Source: Sporodiniella umbellata
Taxonomy: Eukaryota; Mucoromycota; Mucoromycetes; Mucorales; Rhizopodaceae
Direction: 5' to 3'
Assembly: GCA_025677835.1 (NCBI GenBank)
Contig: JAIXMR010000033.1
Span: forward strand, 148,674 to 212,673
Length of the DNA: 64,000 nt
The notes under the pieces are model-generated. The model was not told where the DNA came from and searched no databases. It saw nothing but the letters and a program-made list of their open reading frames with translations. Of this stretch, positions 33,976-45,136 are shown one piece after another (positions within the stretch are counted from its first letter, which is position 1; each line of letters opens with the position of its first letter). The position numbers and the translations under genes are program-made.

Positions 33976-36900
33976 CTATGCTTTGCCATAGTTTGTGCCT
34001 GCAAGACCACGGCACTTTGCTGAGAATGTGTTGACGTTTTCTTTAAAGCGTTTAATTGACCTTGTACTATCAAGAAAATTGGGTGAGAAAATAACAATAA
34101 AAAAAGAAAACTGTGTACAAAAATTTTTTTTTTTTTCTGTAACACATCATTACCCGAGTGTTCCTTTAAGAAAAACCTCCTTATCGTTTGGTGTGGCCAG
34201 ATTTGAAGGGAACCCATCCTAAGAGTTATAAATAAATTAATATTAATAAATAGCAAATTAGGGTTACATTAGATAATAAGGTTTGAAGCCATTGCCTGCT
34301 AGACGCCAAATATCTTGCAATGATCTTATACAATGCGTCGATGAACGGTCCACAGAAAGATCGCGGCACACCACCACCAATTCCCTAAAGCGTTGTTAAA
34401 AAGAGAGAAAGCAAGTTGAAAGTTACCATCAGTAGTCTTTCCATGATCCTTAAACCCATGTTCATCATAATTGCATCGATCGTTTTGTCTTTGATAGATC
34501 CTTCTTCTGTATTTTGACTCACAAACTCAACCTAATTCATACATGGTTTAGTTTAGAACCAACCTGTCGCACTTACGAGAAAATTCATCGATGCTTTGAG
34601 CGCCATTCGTTCCTGTAATCCCATACCGGCCATCATTAGCTCAAAAATGGTATTGATCATTTCGGCTGGCAATTCATAAAATGCTACTGGACACCTAAGA
34701 ATAGTCTGGAACCCGATGAGCATGCGAATTGTTTTTCTTACAAAAAGAGATCTCACCCTTGTTAACAGGCCAAAATAACTGTCGACGATATCAGGCTGAT
34801 TCTCCATGTCTAAACGCTATTCAATGGTATGCACCCAATACTCCTTGTTTTACCTTCTGTGCCATGAATGATCTCCAGCGTTTTGTTCGTCAAAGCACCC
34901 AAAAGATTCCTTAACCTTTCACAAAAAACAGGCTGCGAGCCGTAGACGTTGATGATCAAGGAAGCTGTGTCTAGCCAACATGGAAAGGGCGCGGTGGTGT
35001 AAGCCGATTCCACCAACATCGTCAGCTCTTCGAATTTCAAGCTCAGAAGGGGGCTCGTCGACTTGATGCCCACATTGAGAAAATGGGAGAGTGCCTTGGC
35101 AATTTCTTCATCTACTACAAATACAGCCATCTGTTGTACGGAGACACTGATGGCGTAATTCATTTCATTGAATCCTTCGACCTTGCTATAGACCTCAGCC
35201 GCTTCACCGCGAGCAAAGCCATCATAAACAGACAAAAGACCACGCAGGGATTGATAACTGTCATTGGGCGATTGAATGCCTCGACAGCAAGCAGAAAGGT
35301 ATTGTATTCGATAGAGAATGTTTTCACGTACCGTATCGGGGTTTCCGTTCAAGGCAGCATCCAGACCTTGCAATATGTCCCCGACCAATGACTGAGGCCA
35401 CAGTTAGTTTTTTTTTTTTTTTTTTTTTTTTTGGGTATGTTTTTACCATGAGGGAAGCAACGGCTCTTTCAGCTGGAAGCACTTGGATCACATCCGCTAC
35501 AGACTCGACCACTTTTTGTAGGATGGCAGGCTAATCGATGAGATTAATAAATATACAATGTTTTGGAGGGGGGGGGGGGGGAAATCAAAACCTTGATATT
35601 AGATTTGGCCATGGTAGCATAAATCTGCATCAACGTGTCAAGATCCCCTACCAGGGACTCTCTACAGTCATTACAAATCTCTGAAAAAGCGGTACTAGCC
35701 ACGGGAGCCAAAGTTGTATCGCTCAGACAGGGAGCAATATAGTTCATGACAGGGCTCAGAAGTTCTGGATGCGGCTTGAGCCATTCTGAAAAAGAGCCAA
35801 ATAGGGCCAAGACAGTGACTTTGAGCCTGTTGGAGCATTCGCTGGGTAAGCGTCCTAATACCTGCTCACCAAAGAAGGGATGGACATAGTCGCTTTCTTT
35901 CTGATGAATCTCTTCTGATATGCTCTTTAAGCAAAACAAGGCGGCTTCCAATTCCTAACAGGGTTTATGATATGCTTTATCGTATTTTTTTTCTTACTTG
36001 AGAGCTGTTGGGAAGTGTATTCCATTCGTTGAGGATCTGGGACATGTGCTCCAACAAGATGGCAAGCATGTTTTCTTTGACTGCCAGATAGGGATTAATC
36101 ATTGCATCGCCCAGATCTCTCCTCCAGGTCCTGAATTTGTCTTTGGAATCTAATATAAATAATAAGGCACCCTTGTTGGTCAGGGTAGGGTTTACCTTTG
36201 TTCCACGTGGACCAAGTAGCATCGTCTGGATAGCGAGCACTTTTCACGAGTATTAAAACAAGTTCGTTATACAACATGATGGCGGCCATGCCATTCACAT
36301 TGTTTTCGGACTTGACGGGTAGCACTTCTTCATCAAACAGGGTTTCTTGTAGAACGTACCAGAAATTCAAAGGTATCTCAGACACCTCTTGATCCACAGG
36401 GAAATAGCCTTGATAGGCAGTCAATTGCATGATCATCCTCATCAGTGTACTGACATAAGGGTGGATGAGCTCCTTACACACATGGTCCGAATAAGTCTCA
36501 CCAAAAGTACAGAATAACTTTGCCAACAGCTTGGCGGTTTCTTCGTCTTGATCTGAAAAAAAAAAAAAAAAAAAAAAAAATGAGTGACATATTCGGGGTT
36601 CCTATCGTTTATATATATATATATATATATATCTTTAGCTCACTTTGAATACAAGCATCAAACTTGATTTTTATCGGTTCCCCTGTGAAACACAAGAGTA
36701 AATCACTTCTCAGAGTTTGATATTTGGCCCATTTGCTGTGCTGCATGGCTTCCAAAAGAACCTCGACCGCTTCCTCAAACACATCCTCATCGGTCAACAT
36801 CTGCATTGTTTTCTGTAATAAGGGGTAGACGTCTCTAGTATAAAAAAAAAAAAAAAAAAATCAATCAATCCAAGAGCTCATCCCTCAGTTCACTTACTCT

Positions 36901-37791
36901 AGACTGATACCGTACTGGATCCAGCTCTGAAGAGCTTGAAGTGATTTGGATCGAAGGGTGGCATTTTCCGAGCAAAGATAAGTAGAGAGTTGAGAAAGCA
37001 CCAAAGGGGTACTCTGCTTCAGCTCTTCCATCAATTGCAGCCTATGGCTCTCTCTCAGTATTTTACACGTTCAGTCCACATGCTTACTTGCATCCTCCCA
37101 TCAGATCAGCATGACTCACCTCCTCTGGCACCAGCGCACAGAACTCGAGGGTGGTCATCACCAGCCTCTCGGCACTTTGGATACCTCCTTGATGCAATAC
37201 CTCGATTGTTCTATTCATGAATCCAGTATCCCAATACTGAGGTACGGTGTGGAAGGCAAAGGCGATCAGCTAGTATCAAGGATTAGTAAGTGAAGGTTCA
37301 ACAAGAAAGAAAGAGAGCTTTACAGCGGTATAGAGCTTAGTCATGATATAAGTAGGTCCAGGGCAAAGTCGAACGATCCAACCCAACAATTCTTGCTGTA
37401 ACCAGGGTATTTGATCTGGCGGTAGTGTGCTCCTATCGTACATTTCAATCGCACGTCCTTTACCCTTTTGGCTTGTTTACCAGTCTCGGGATATTTTGAT
37501 CTGAAACGTATGGGCGCCAAAAAATCGACATGGTTCGGACTAATCTAGTTGAGTTTTCTTTCTTTACACAGTGTGCATCATCTACCTCTGACCCTAAAAG
37601 CTGAGAGGCGAGCTGCCAACTATACGATTGTTTTTGTAAATGTTGTAATTGCTCTTGTATCTGTTTGGTTTCTTGGCTATTTCTTGAGCTGTAAAACAGG
37701 TTGATAAGCTAAAATAAATAAATAAAAGCTTAGACCCTCCAACAACAATCCCACCTACATTTTCAACCACAGGCATCGTAGGCATGTCCAT
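33976..37791 (-). CDS. Importin-beta family karyopherin (importin-13/transportin-3/Mtr10 group)
   Basis: Eighteen exons: 37791-37759, 37708-37586, 37539-37481, 37432-37324, 37269-37088, 37041-36898, 36834-36644, 36552-36196, 36149-35998, 35954-35592, 35530-35447, 35391-34854, 34809-34757, 34705-34577, 34531-34427, 34384-34268, 34218-34154, 34066-33976; 964 aa, as expected for the group. The N-terminal RanGTP-binding HEAT region shows CRFFGAHTFQIKISRDW, LPEEVSHADL-like spacing and VLSQLSTYL; the C-terminus ends in the conserved AKCRGLAGTNYGKA block. It carries cargo through nuclear pores. The intron 34706-34756 is in frame without stops and could be retained. The intron 35531-35591 has a weak GTTTTG donor and a poly-C run; 36553-36643 holds a TA repeat and a T-run. 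Confidence 0.9.
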
Positions 37792-37921
37792 TTTAAGTGG
37801 GAAAGAGAGAGAGAGAAAAAAAAAAAAAAAAAAAAAAAAAATTGAAATAACGAAGGATAACCCTTTTTTTTTTTTTTTTTTTTTTTTCCTTTCTATTATT
37901 TTCTTTCCCAACTCTATTACT
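37792..37921. promoter_or_regulatory. 130-bp bidirectional promoter, karyopherin / NAA10
   Basis: Only 130 bp separate the divergent start codons. Almost all of it is a long A-run (about 37818-37841) and a T-run (about 37864-37888). No TATA box is visible, so a poly(dA:dT) type promoter is inferred. Confidence 0.6.
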
Positions 37922-38639
37922 ATGAATATTAGACAGGCAACCGTAAGTTTACTTTTGAGCTGGTGCTTTGACAGCTTAGTCTAAATAAAATTTTCAAGGT
38001 GGATGACATGATTTCGATTCAAAATTGTAATCTTTTGGATCTCCCAGAAAACTATCAAATGAAGTATTGTAAGTGTTTCCAAACGACATGGGTAGACAAA
38101 ACTCAACGCGTTCTGCAGATCTTTATCATGCCTTGTCTTGGCCTCAGCTTTCTTTTGTTGCTGAAGACGAAAACGGAAAGATTGTCGGCTATGTGTTGGC
38201 CAAGATGTAAAACAGAAAAGAGAGAGAGTTTTTTGTTTACTTGATTGAAATAGGGAAGAAGAACCTTCGGATGCACCTCATGGACATATTACTTCTCTTT
38301 CTGTTATGCGTACCTATCGACGTTTGGGAATTGCTCAAAAATTGATGACTCAATCTACCTCCAACATGGCTCAAGTCTTTGGTGCCCATTATGTCTCTTT
38401 GCATGTCCGTAAAACCAACCGTGCTGCTATCGGTCTTTACAGAGATTCCTTAAAGTTCGAGTAAGTTGGATAGAAAAGAGAGAAAGAGAGAGAAACTCAC
38501 CGGCTGTAGTGTACACGACATTGACAAAAAGTATTACGCGGATGGGGAAGATGCCCTGGCTATGCGTTTAAATCTTAAAGAAATCCCCATTCCTCGCAAG
38601 GTTATAAAGGAAGTGAACGCCAGTCACCCAACCCTCTAA
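37922..38639 (+). CDS. NAA10: N-terminal acetyltransferase A catalytic subunit
   Basis: Five exons: 37922-37942, 37999-38068, 38119-38206, 38254-38460, 38510-38639; 171 aa. It is a GNAT fold from the first residues ([11 protein letters not shown]), with [20 protein letters not shown], the acetyl-CoA loop RRLGIA and [20 protein letters not shown] followed by [14 protein letters not shown], the hallmark end of Ard1/Naa10. With Naa15 it acetylates Ser, Ala, Thr and similar N-termini on ribosomes. It lacks the long C-terminal tail of animal enzymes. All introns are 47-56 nt. Confidence 0.95.
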
Positions 38640-38898
38640 AAGTGAAAGTATGGCTTCTTCATTTTTTTTTTTTTTTTTTATCTCCCCCTTTCTTTGCTCC
38701 ATCTTGCATCCCCTACTTTTTTTTTTCTGGACTAGAAATAGATTTGCCTCGACATCAAACTTTATATCCACATGGAATAACGAGGAAGGGGTTTTTTTTT
38801 TTTTTTTTTTGTGAGGGCCTTTATTTTTTTTTTTTTTTTTTTTTTTGGAGGGAAAAAAGTAAATCATCCACAGAGTTATCTACTCTCTAGGGTTGATA

Positions 38899-38936
<38 letters not shown>

Positions 38937-38967
38937 GATCATTTTCCTATAACAAAAGTAAGAGTGT
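38640..38967. other. Convergent intergenic region of homopolymers
   Basis: 328 bp between the NAA10 and SDH2 stops, made largely of T-runs (38660-38679, 38791-38810, 38825-38846), an A-run (38903-38929) and a G-run. No gene was seen. Confidence 0.7.
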
Positions 38968-39951
38968 TTATTCAGCAGCCATCATCATCTTGATCTTTGC
39001 AATGGCAGTACCGGGTTGCAATCCTTTAGGACAAGTTTTGGAGCAATTCATGATAGTATGACAACGATAAAGCGACATTTTGTTTTGAAGCATTTCACGA
39101 CGTTCAGGCCCGAATTGATCACGCGAATCGATCATCCAACGGAAGGCCTGCATCAAGACAGCGGGGCCAAGGTATTCCTCTTGATTCCACCAGTAAGAGG
39201 GGCAAGAGGTAGAACAACAGGCGCAGAGAATGCATTCGTAAAGACCATCCAACTTCTTTCTGTCCTCGACTGTCTGCAGGTTTTCTTGACCTTCTGGAGC
39301 AGGTGTTTTCTGCTTCAAGTAAGGTTCGATGCTCTTGTATTGCTTGTAAAAATGAGTCAAATCAGGCACCAGATCCTTGACGATGTTCACTACAGGGTGT
39401 TAAAGAAAAGCAAAGGCTACGTAAACACTTACTGTGAGGAAGAGGATAGATCTTGGTGGTCTTGGAGACGTCACGGTCGATTTTGGAGATACAGGCCAAG
39501 GTGTTGCCTCCTTCGATGTTCATAGCGCAAGAACCACAGATACCTTCACGGCACGAACGACGGAAGGTCAACGTAGAGTCTTGTTCGTTTTTGATTTTGA
39601 TAAGTGCATCCAAAATCATAGGACCACATGAGTTCATATCAACCTTGTAAGTCTTTAACACAGGCTTTTCAGTAGGCTCATCAGGGTTCTAAAAAAAAAT
39701 GTTAGTCTGCACCAAGATTACAAAGATTCAGTGTACCCAACGGTAAATCTCAAACGTCTTGAAGTTGGGTTGCTTTGTATCAGCAGAAGCCATCGCACTT
39801 GACGTGCTGCTGGTGAAAGACCGAGACAAAGGCTATAAAACGGTGGTCTTTAGTTTTCCTATTTGAATCTTCAAATTATCTATTTTACAGCTGCCACAGG
39901 AGCCCAACGCTTGTTGACGCACATTTTCAAGGTTTGCAAGGCAAGGGACAT
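38968..39951 (-). CDS. SDH2: Succinate dehydrogenase iron-sulfur subunit
   Basis: Four exons: 39951-39889, 39832-39737, 39688-39433, 39389-38968; 278 aa. The first 40 residues are a mitochondrial presequence ([16 protein letters not shown]..., SRSFTSS) encoded mainly by exon 1 and early exon 2. Ligands for the three clusters are present: 2Fe-2S ([12 protein letters not shown] plus a later Cys), 4Fe-4S ([17 protein letters not shown]) and 3Fe-4S ([14 protein letters not shown]). As part of complex II in the inner membrane it passes electrons from FAD to ubiquinone. A shorter model starting at MASADTK would lose the presequence. Confidence 0.96.
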
Positions 39952-40587
39952 TTCGTTAATTAAGAGTGGGGAGGTAAGGGTGGGGGGTTTTTTTTTTTTT
40001 TTTTTTTTTGTAAGAAAGAAAGGACTTCTAAAATGCGGGGAAAAACGTTAGAGAGTCTCAAAAAAAAAAAAAAAAAAGTAAAAAAAAATAGTAAACGATG
40101 AGACTGGCTACGAAGCCAGGGGGGGGGTGGGTGGTGGAGTGTCGGGTAAACAATTTTTCTAATCATCAAAAAATGACTTGAAAATCGATTTTCGTCACGT
40201 GCAACTCTCAGGCTCTCTCTCTTTCTTTTTAAAAGTGAATTGACAACCTAGGCTTGACTAAACCAAGGGAGAAAGCGGAAAAGGAGGACAGGGGGGGGAT
40301 CTCACCCAGCCCGTGCTTGGAGTGCGGACTTTGATTTCTATGGACAAAAAGCATATGTCAAAAGAAGACCGTTGAGCGCTTTTATCCAACCACGATCTAG
40401 CCAAACGAGGGTAAGATTTCTTTTAAAGAAAAGATTCCAAAAAAAGAAATACCAAAAAAAAAAATAAAAGACAAATAAAAAAAAGGAGGGGAGGAGACAG
40501 TTGGGCGAGTCGGAACACACCGGGACAAGCCAGTTCACTCTTTATTGCGACGTGATCCAAATCCTGATTTTTTTTTTAAAGGCTTTC
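39952..40587. promoter_or_regulatory. Region upstream of SDH2
   Basis: Between the SDH2 start and the WASP stop. It contains the perfect 14-bp palindrome GAAAATCGATTTTC (40180-40193) and, three bases on, CACGTG (40196-40201), a bHLH/E-box type site. It also has G-runs and A/T-runs. The regulatory role is inferred. Confidence 0.5.
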
Positions 40588-42420
40588 TTAGTCGTCCCAA
40601 TCACTGCCACTGTCCGAATCAGCAGATTCGATTGCTCTTTTTCGATCGTTCAATGCAGCAATCAAGCTCGAAGCAAGCGAGTTGCCAGGCGTGAGGGGTG
40701 CGGCAGGCAGACGGGGGGATCGTTCGGTCGGCGTGCTACGTAGAGAATGCACACCGCCTGAAGAACGAATGGACTCTAATAACGCGTTACGTGGTTCGCC
40801 AGCGGTTGGCATGACAGGGGAATCGGTGTTGATGGGCGAGCCTGTATGGATAGGTGGGGGCGGTGGAGGCGGTGGCGCACTATCGGTCGAGGTCATCCTA
40901 GCGTCTTCAGGAGGCATAACGTCTGCTGTCAATACGGGCGAGACGCGAGCAGGTGGTGGTGGTGGTGGTGGTGGTGGTGGTGGTGGAGGTGGTACGCCAT
41001 AAGACGTAGTCACAGGCTCGCTAACGGAAGAAGCGCTCGAACTGGACACAGACCACTTTCGCATCGGCGGTAAAGGGGGAGGACGCGGTGGCAAGAAGAC
41101 AGGGCTGGCAGTGACAGGCTCATCATCGTACGACTGGTTATCTTCAAAAGAAGGTTGGGGTGGCTCAGACGTCATGGTTTTATAAGGGTTCTTGGACTTC
41201 ATGGGTGGAGGTAGGGTCGGTGGATCGTTACTTTCTTGTTGGACACTTGGTGGTTTTCTTGGTAAAGGTGGCGGTGGCACAGGAATCGAGGATCGAGGCA
41301 CAAACGATGTACTGTTGGGCGGTCTCGTAGGCGGTGGAGGCGGAACAGCACGACGTGAAGGAGGCGGCGGAGGAGGCGGTGGGCGACGTCCTTTTGGAAT
41401 AAAATGGCTTAGTCGCTCTGACAGATCTCACTTTACAAACTTACCGCTGATTGAATTCGAAACTCGACTTTGGGGTATCCTCGGTGGCTCCACCGTACGT
41501 GGGCTTTGATTTGGACGGGGTGGCGGGGGAGGGGGAGGAAGAACCGAAGAGCGCAATCCACCTCTTTCGTTCACAAAGTCCTTTATAAAATCCTCGTTTT
41601 CATCAATCTCTTTGGCTGTGAATCCTAAATCTTTCAATTGATGAAAGAGCCCATCCCACTCTGGACCTGTGTTTTGTACACTAAATCCTTTTTCAGGTGT
41701 AAATCCTACATGACCTAAATGTCTATCACTCTGTCAGTCGTCTGCACCCTACATCGCTTTCTCACCTAAACTCAGAAGGAAGGCCGATCAGGGACTTGTC
41801 AATGCCTCCCTTTTTCTTGGTCTTGCTATCGGCTATAGGACAGGTTAGCCTCTGTTCGGCAAGAACGTTGCTCACCCTTCTTTTTGCTACTGGACGAACT
41901 GCATTCTCTACTGGTTATTTTCGAATAAAACTGATCTGCATCGGTGGTGTCCGTAAAGGAAAGACCGCCATAGTAATCCTATACTACTTCAATCTCTTTT
42001 GCCTTCTGAACAATCATCCTTACATCTAACGCAAAGCAGTAGAAAAACGGAGTGTATTTGGTGAATTCAAACCCATCATAAATTTCTTGCTCCCATAGGA
42101 CACCTTTGTGATTCTTGAGAATGTGTGAATGCAACAAAAAATAGAAGCGTTAAAATATACCAAGAGATCAATCAGTCGAATATAGTAAGACCGAGTCTTT
42201 TTGTCTTTCAGAAAAGCAACAGCACCCCAGATATTGGAATAGGCCCACTTGGTAGGATTAGGGTACGCTACATACAGACGAGCTACCGTAGCTGCATAGA
42301 TTTTCTATGCCAATCCCATTAGAACACTCTTGCTCTACTTCATGTACCACTTACAGCAGTGGGTAATGCACGTCTCACTTTGTTCTTGTCTTCTGCCGTG
42401 GACAATGCTATAGACGGCAT
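40588..42420 (-). CDS. LAS17: WASP/Las17 actin-nucleation promoting factor with CRIB motif
   Basis: Seven exons: 42420-42355, 42304-42161, 42113-42024, 41978-41876, 41832-41766, 41722-41445, 41390-40588; 516 aa. An N-terminal WH1/EVH1 domain (about 1-140; KIYAATVARLYVAYP, KGVLWEQEIYDGFEF) binds verprolin/WIP. A CRIB sequence IGLPSEFRHLGHVG (about 165-178) is assembled across an intron and followed by a GBD-like helix region. Then come proline-rich runs for SH3 proteins and profilin, a WH2-like helix (NALLESIRSSGGVHSL) and the Arp2/3-binding central/acidic end (IESADSDSGSDWDD). It drives branched actin at endocytic sites. Budding-yeast Las17 lacks the CRIB. Confidence 0.93.
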
Positions 42421-42636
42421 CTTTTTTGTGCACTTTTTAAAAAAGAAAAAGGGTAAAACCTGCTTTGGCTGACTGAGAAAATAAAAACGAGGTAACACAC
42501 ATGGTGTCGGCGATACCTATTGCAATGCGCATTCTTGGATGTCTATATGGCCTAACACCAGATTCAAACACGAATTGAATCAAAACGGATCCAACCCATG
42601 GCGGCCTTCTTTTCTTGCTTTGCCATACCAGCTCTG

Positions 42637-42669
<33 letters not shown>

Positions 42670-43152
42670 CCAGTCCTATGCTAGAACAAACAAATTCTCT
42701 GTTAGAAAAATGAAGGTAAAGACCACACTCATATTCTTCTAGATGGGGACAAGCAAAATCAAAGAATCAAATGCGGTGAAAGCTTATTAGCATCCACCTC
42801 TTTTTATTACCATTGGCTAATCACTGCCACTGTAAAAGAAGAAGAAAAAAAGCAAGTTTTTCTTTTTAAATAGTAAATAATAATAAGAAAAAGCAGAGCA
42901 AGCATCGTATTTTACTAAACGATAGACAGACGTTCGCTACAAGGTTGGCTCTGAAGGTCATGCTGGGGCTGACTGAGGTCTAAATGTAGGCAATACAAAT
43001 TGACATGAAAGGAAAGTAAACAAAATTCCAAGTTTGGAAGGCCATCGTCAACAGCTTATTCAGGTTGAATATAAAGAGCTACTTGATCGTACAGATGGCT
43101 TTTTTTTTTTTTTTTTTTCTTTCACGTATTTTTTTTTTTTTTTTTTTTTTTG
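42421..43152. other. Divergent intergenic region, WASP / orphan membrane protein
   Basis: 732 bp with an A-run at 42638-42666 and two T-runs at 43099-43118 and 43131-43151, just before the next start codon. Nothing coding was recognised. Confidence 0.5.
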
Positions 43153-44857
43153 ATGAACAGTTCCATAGGCTATGCAACATACCAGCAACAGTACGAATCT
43201 TCCTCGCTAACGAACAACACGGCCTCCATTGTTTTATTTTTTGCCATCATTTTGCTACTTTCAATATCGTTTGTGGTCTACTTTTGGTATACAGAATGGC
43301 ACAAAATACCCATCGACCGACGGGGTGATCAAGAAGTGAACCAACGACAGGATATCTTTTTGCTTGTGGACAATCTCTCGATGCAGATCAGAACACTTTT
43401 CAAAATACCGTTATGGACACTCATCACCCTCTTTTTAACTCAGCAGGGTTTGACTTTAGCATCTCAGGAACGGATCTACAAAGCGAGATACTACCACTTT
43501 TTCTCTATTGTTTTTATCGTGACGTTCATTGTCAGCCTTTCCATCATCACAGGTACCACCAATCACCCAGTCCTACTCCAGGCCTCCCTGTTCTCCCTCG
43601 TGCTTTCCATCAATTTCTATTTAATCACACGCCAACGATGTTACTATATGCAAAAACGACAATTGTTCATCGATGACGGTCATATTCACGCTGTGTACGA
43701 TACCCGATTCTCCAGATGGGATAAATCCATGTTTTCTAATTGGGTCCAGATTGGCATCTTGATCTTTGAATTTGCTCAGCTGATGACTTTTCCTCTGCGT
43801 GATTTACTCCATCACTCGTCCGCATCTTTTGTATTGAACGTGAGCGCATTGATGCCTGATATGAGAACCCCCACATGGTATATGTATTCTCTATGGACTG
43901 CGTTTGCTGTCACACTCTGTAGCGTCATTCTCGGTAGTATCATCCACCTCATCAACTGGCGATATCCATACAAGATATCCACACGATGGGTACGCTGGTT
44001 TATACCTGTGGCAGTAAGTTTCTTTCATCATAATAATAATAATAATAAAAAAAAAAAAGACATGACCCAGCTCATCTTCCTTATCCCTCCACAGACATTA
44101 CTCTATATACCATTTCTAGTAAGCAACAGACATTCCCTATAAAAATGCTGATACAACCTTATAGACCACATTTATAAGTTCTGCCGCATGTCAATCACTC
44201 AACTTGCCCGAAAACGATTTTAGCGATACTTTGCGTTGTCATTCTCCCAATATACCCAGACAGGCATATCTATGGTTATCCATCATTGGCTACATGATTG
44301 CTTATTCCTTGATCACTCTGTTTCTCACAAGTGACGAACGTGTGCCAAGTGAAAACGAAATCGCCTATAAATCTATGAGCGTCGCTTTCATAAAAAACAT
44401 GGGTAAGGCTCAAACGCTCTCTGACAATAACACTCATCGACCCCATTAGGTTTGTTGATGGCCATCATCTATCTATTGGTAGAATCAACGACAAAAACCA
44501 GTCGGATGCGAGCCATTCTATCCATCCTCATCCTGTTCATCATGATATGCTACAACTTGAAAACTCGGCCTTGTTACGTTAATACGGTAAGTTCCCCCCT
44601 CCCTTTTTTTTTCGTCCCCGATTGTCATTTATCTTTTTTGCTAGATCAACTTCTTTCGAACCGCTTCCTTTACCTGTATCCTCTGGACCTCTACTCTCGT
44701 GGCCGTCTTAAGTGATACTCAACTGGCAGAAAACTTGGGAACCGCTGTATTGATCTACATCATCTTGGCTGGATGGGCTCTTATATTCGTCTGTTTTCTT
44801 TTCGTCTACTTTGTCTATTATGCCCAAGAACCTGACTCTAGAGCCGAAAAAGTTTAA
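43153..44857 (+). CDS. Orphan multi-spanning membrane protein, 490 aa
   Basis: Five exons: 43153-44013, 44095-44118, 44165-44402, 44450-44586, 44645-44857. About ten hydrophobic segments alternate with short loops; examples are VLFFAIILLLSISFVVYFWY near residue 25 and ILFIMICYNLK near residue 400. A hydrophilic loop holds RWDKSMFSNWVQIG. Asn-x-Ser/Thr sites near the N-terminus suggest that end faces outward or lumenal. No transporter, GPCR or channel motif was identified. Exon 2 is only 24 nt, called because it keeps the frame between two good splice sites. Conservation in related fungi is likely but cannot be tested here. Confidence 0.7.
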
Positions 44858-44931
44858 ACTATCACTAAACTCTACCTAAACCCTATTCTGTATATAATAA
44901 TAAAAACACTTTGTTCACCTCACACTAGCCT

Positions 44932-44964
<33 letters not shown>

Positions 44965-45136
44965 GAATTTTGTATTAGCCTAGCTACCACTGTCAACACT
45001 ACCACAGACAGGCATGGCGTGACATTCAATGTCCGACTATGCTCTCTGTGGTCTTACCCGTTTTTGTAAAGTCACAATTTGTTTTCACTTGCAAGTCTTA
45101 AAAAAAAAAAAAAAAAAAAAAGGCTGAATACATTCA

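Noticed and set aside
40682..41509. Glycine-rich plus-strand frames
   Set aside because: They are the reverse strand of the proline codons of WASP.
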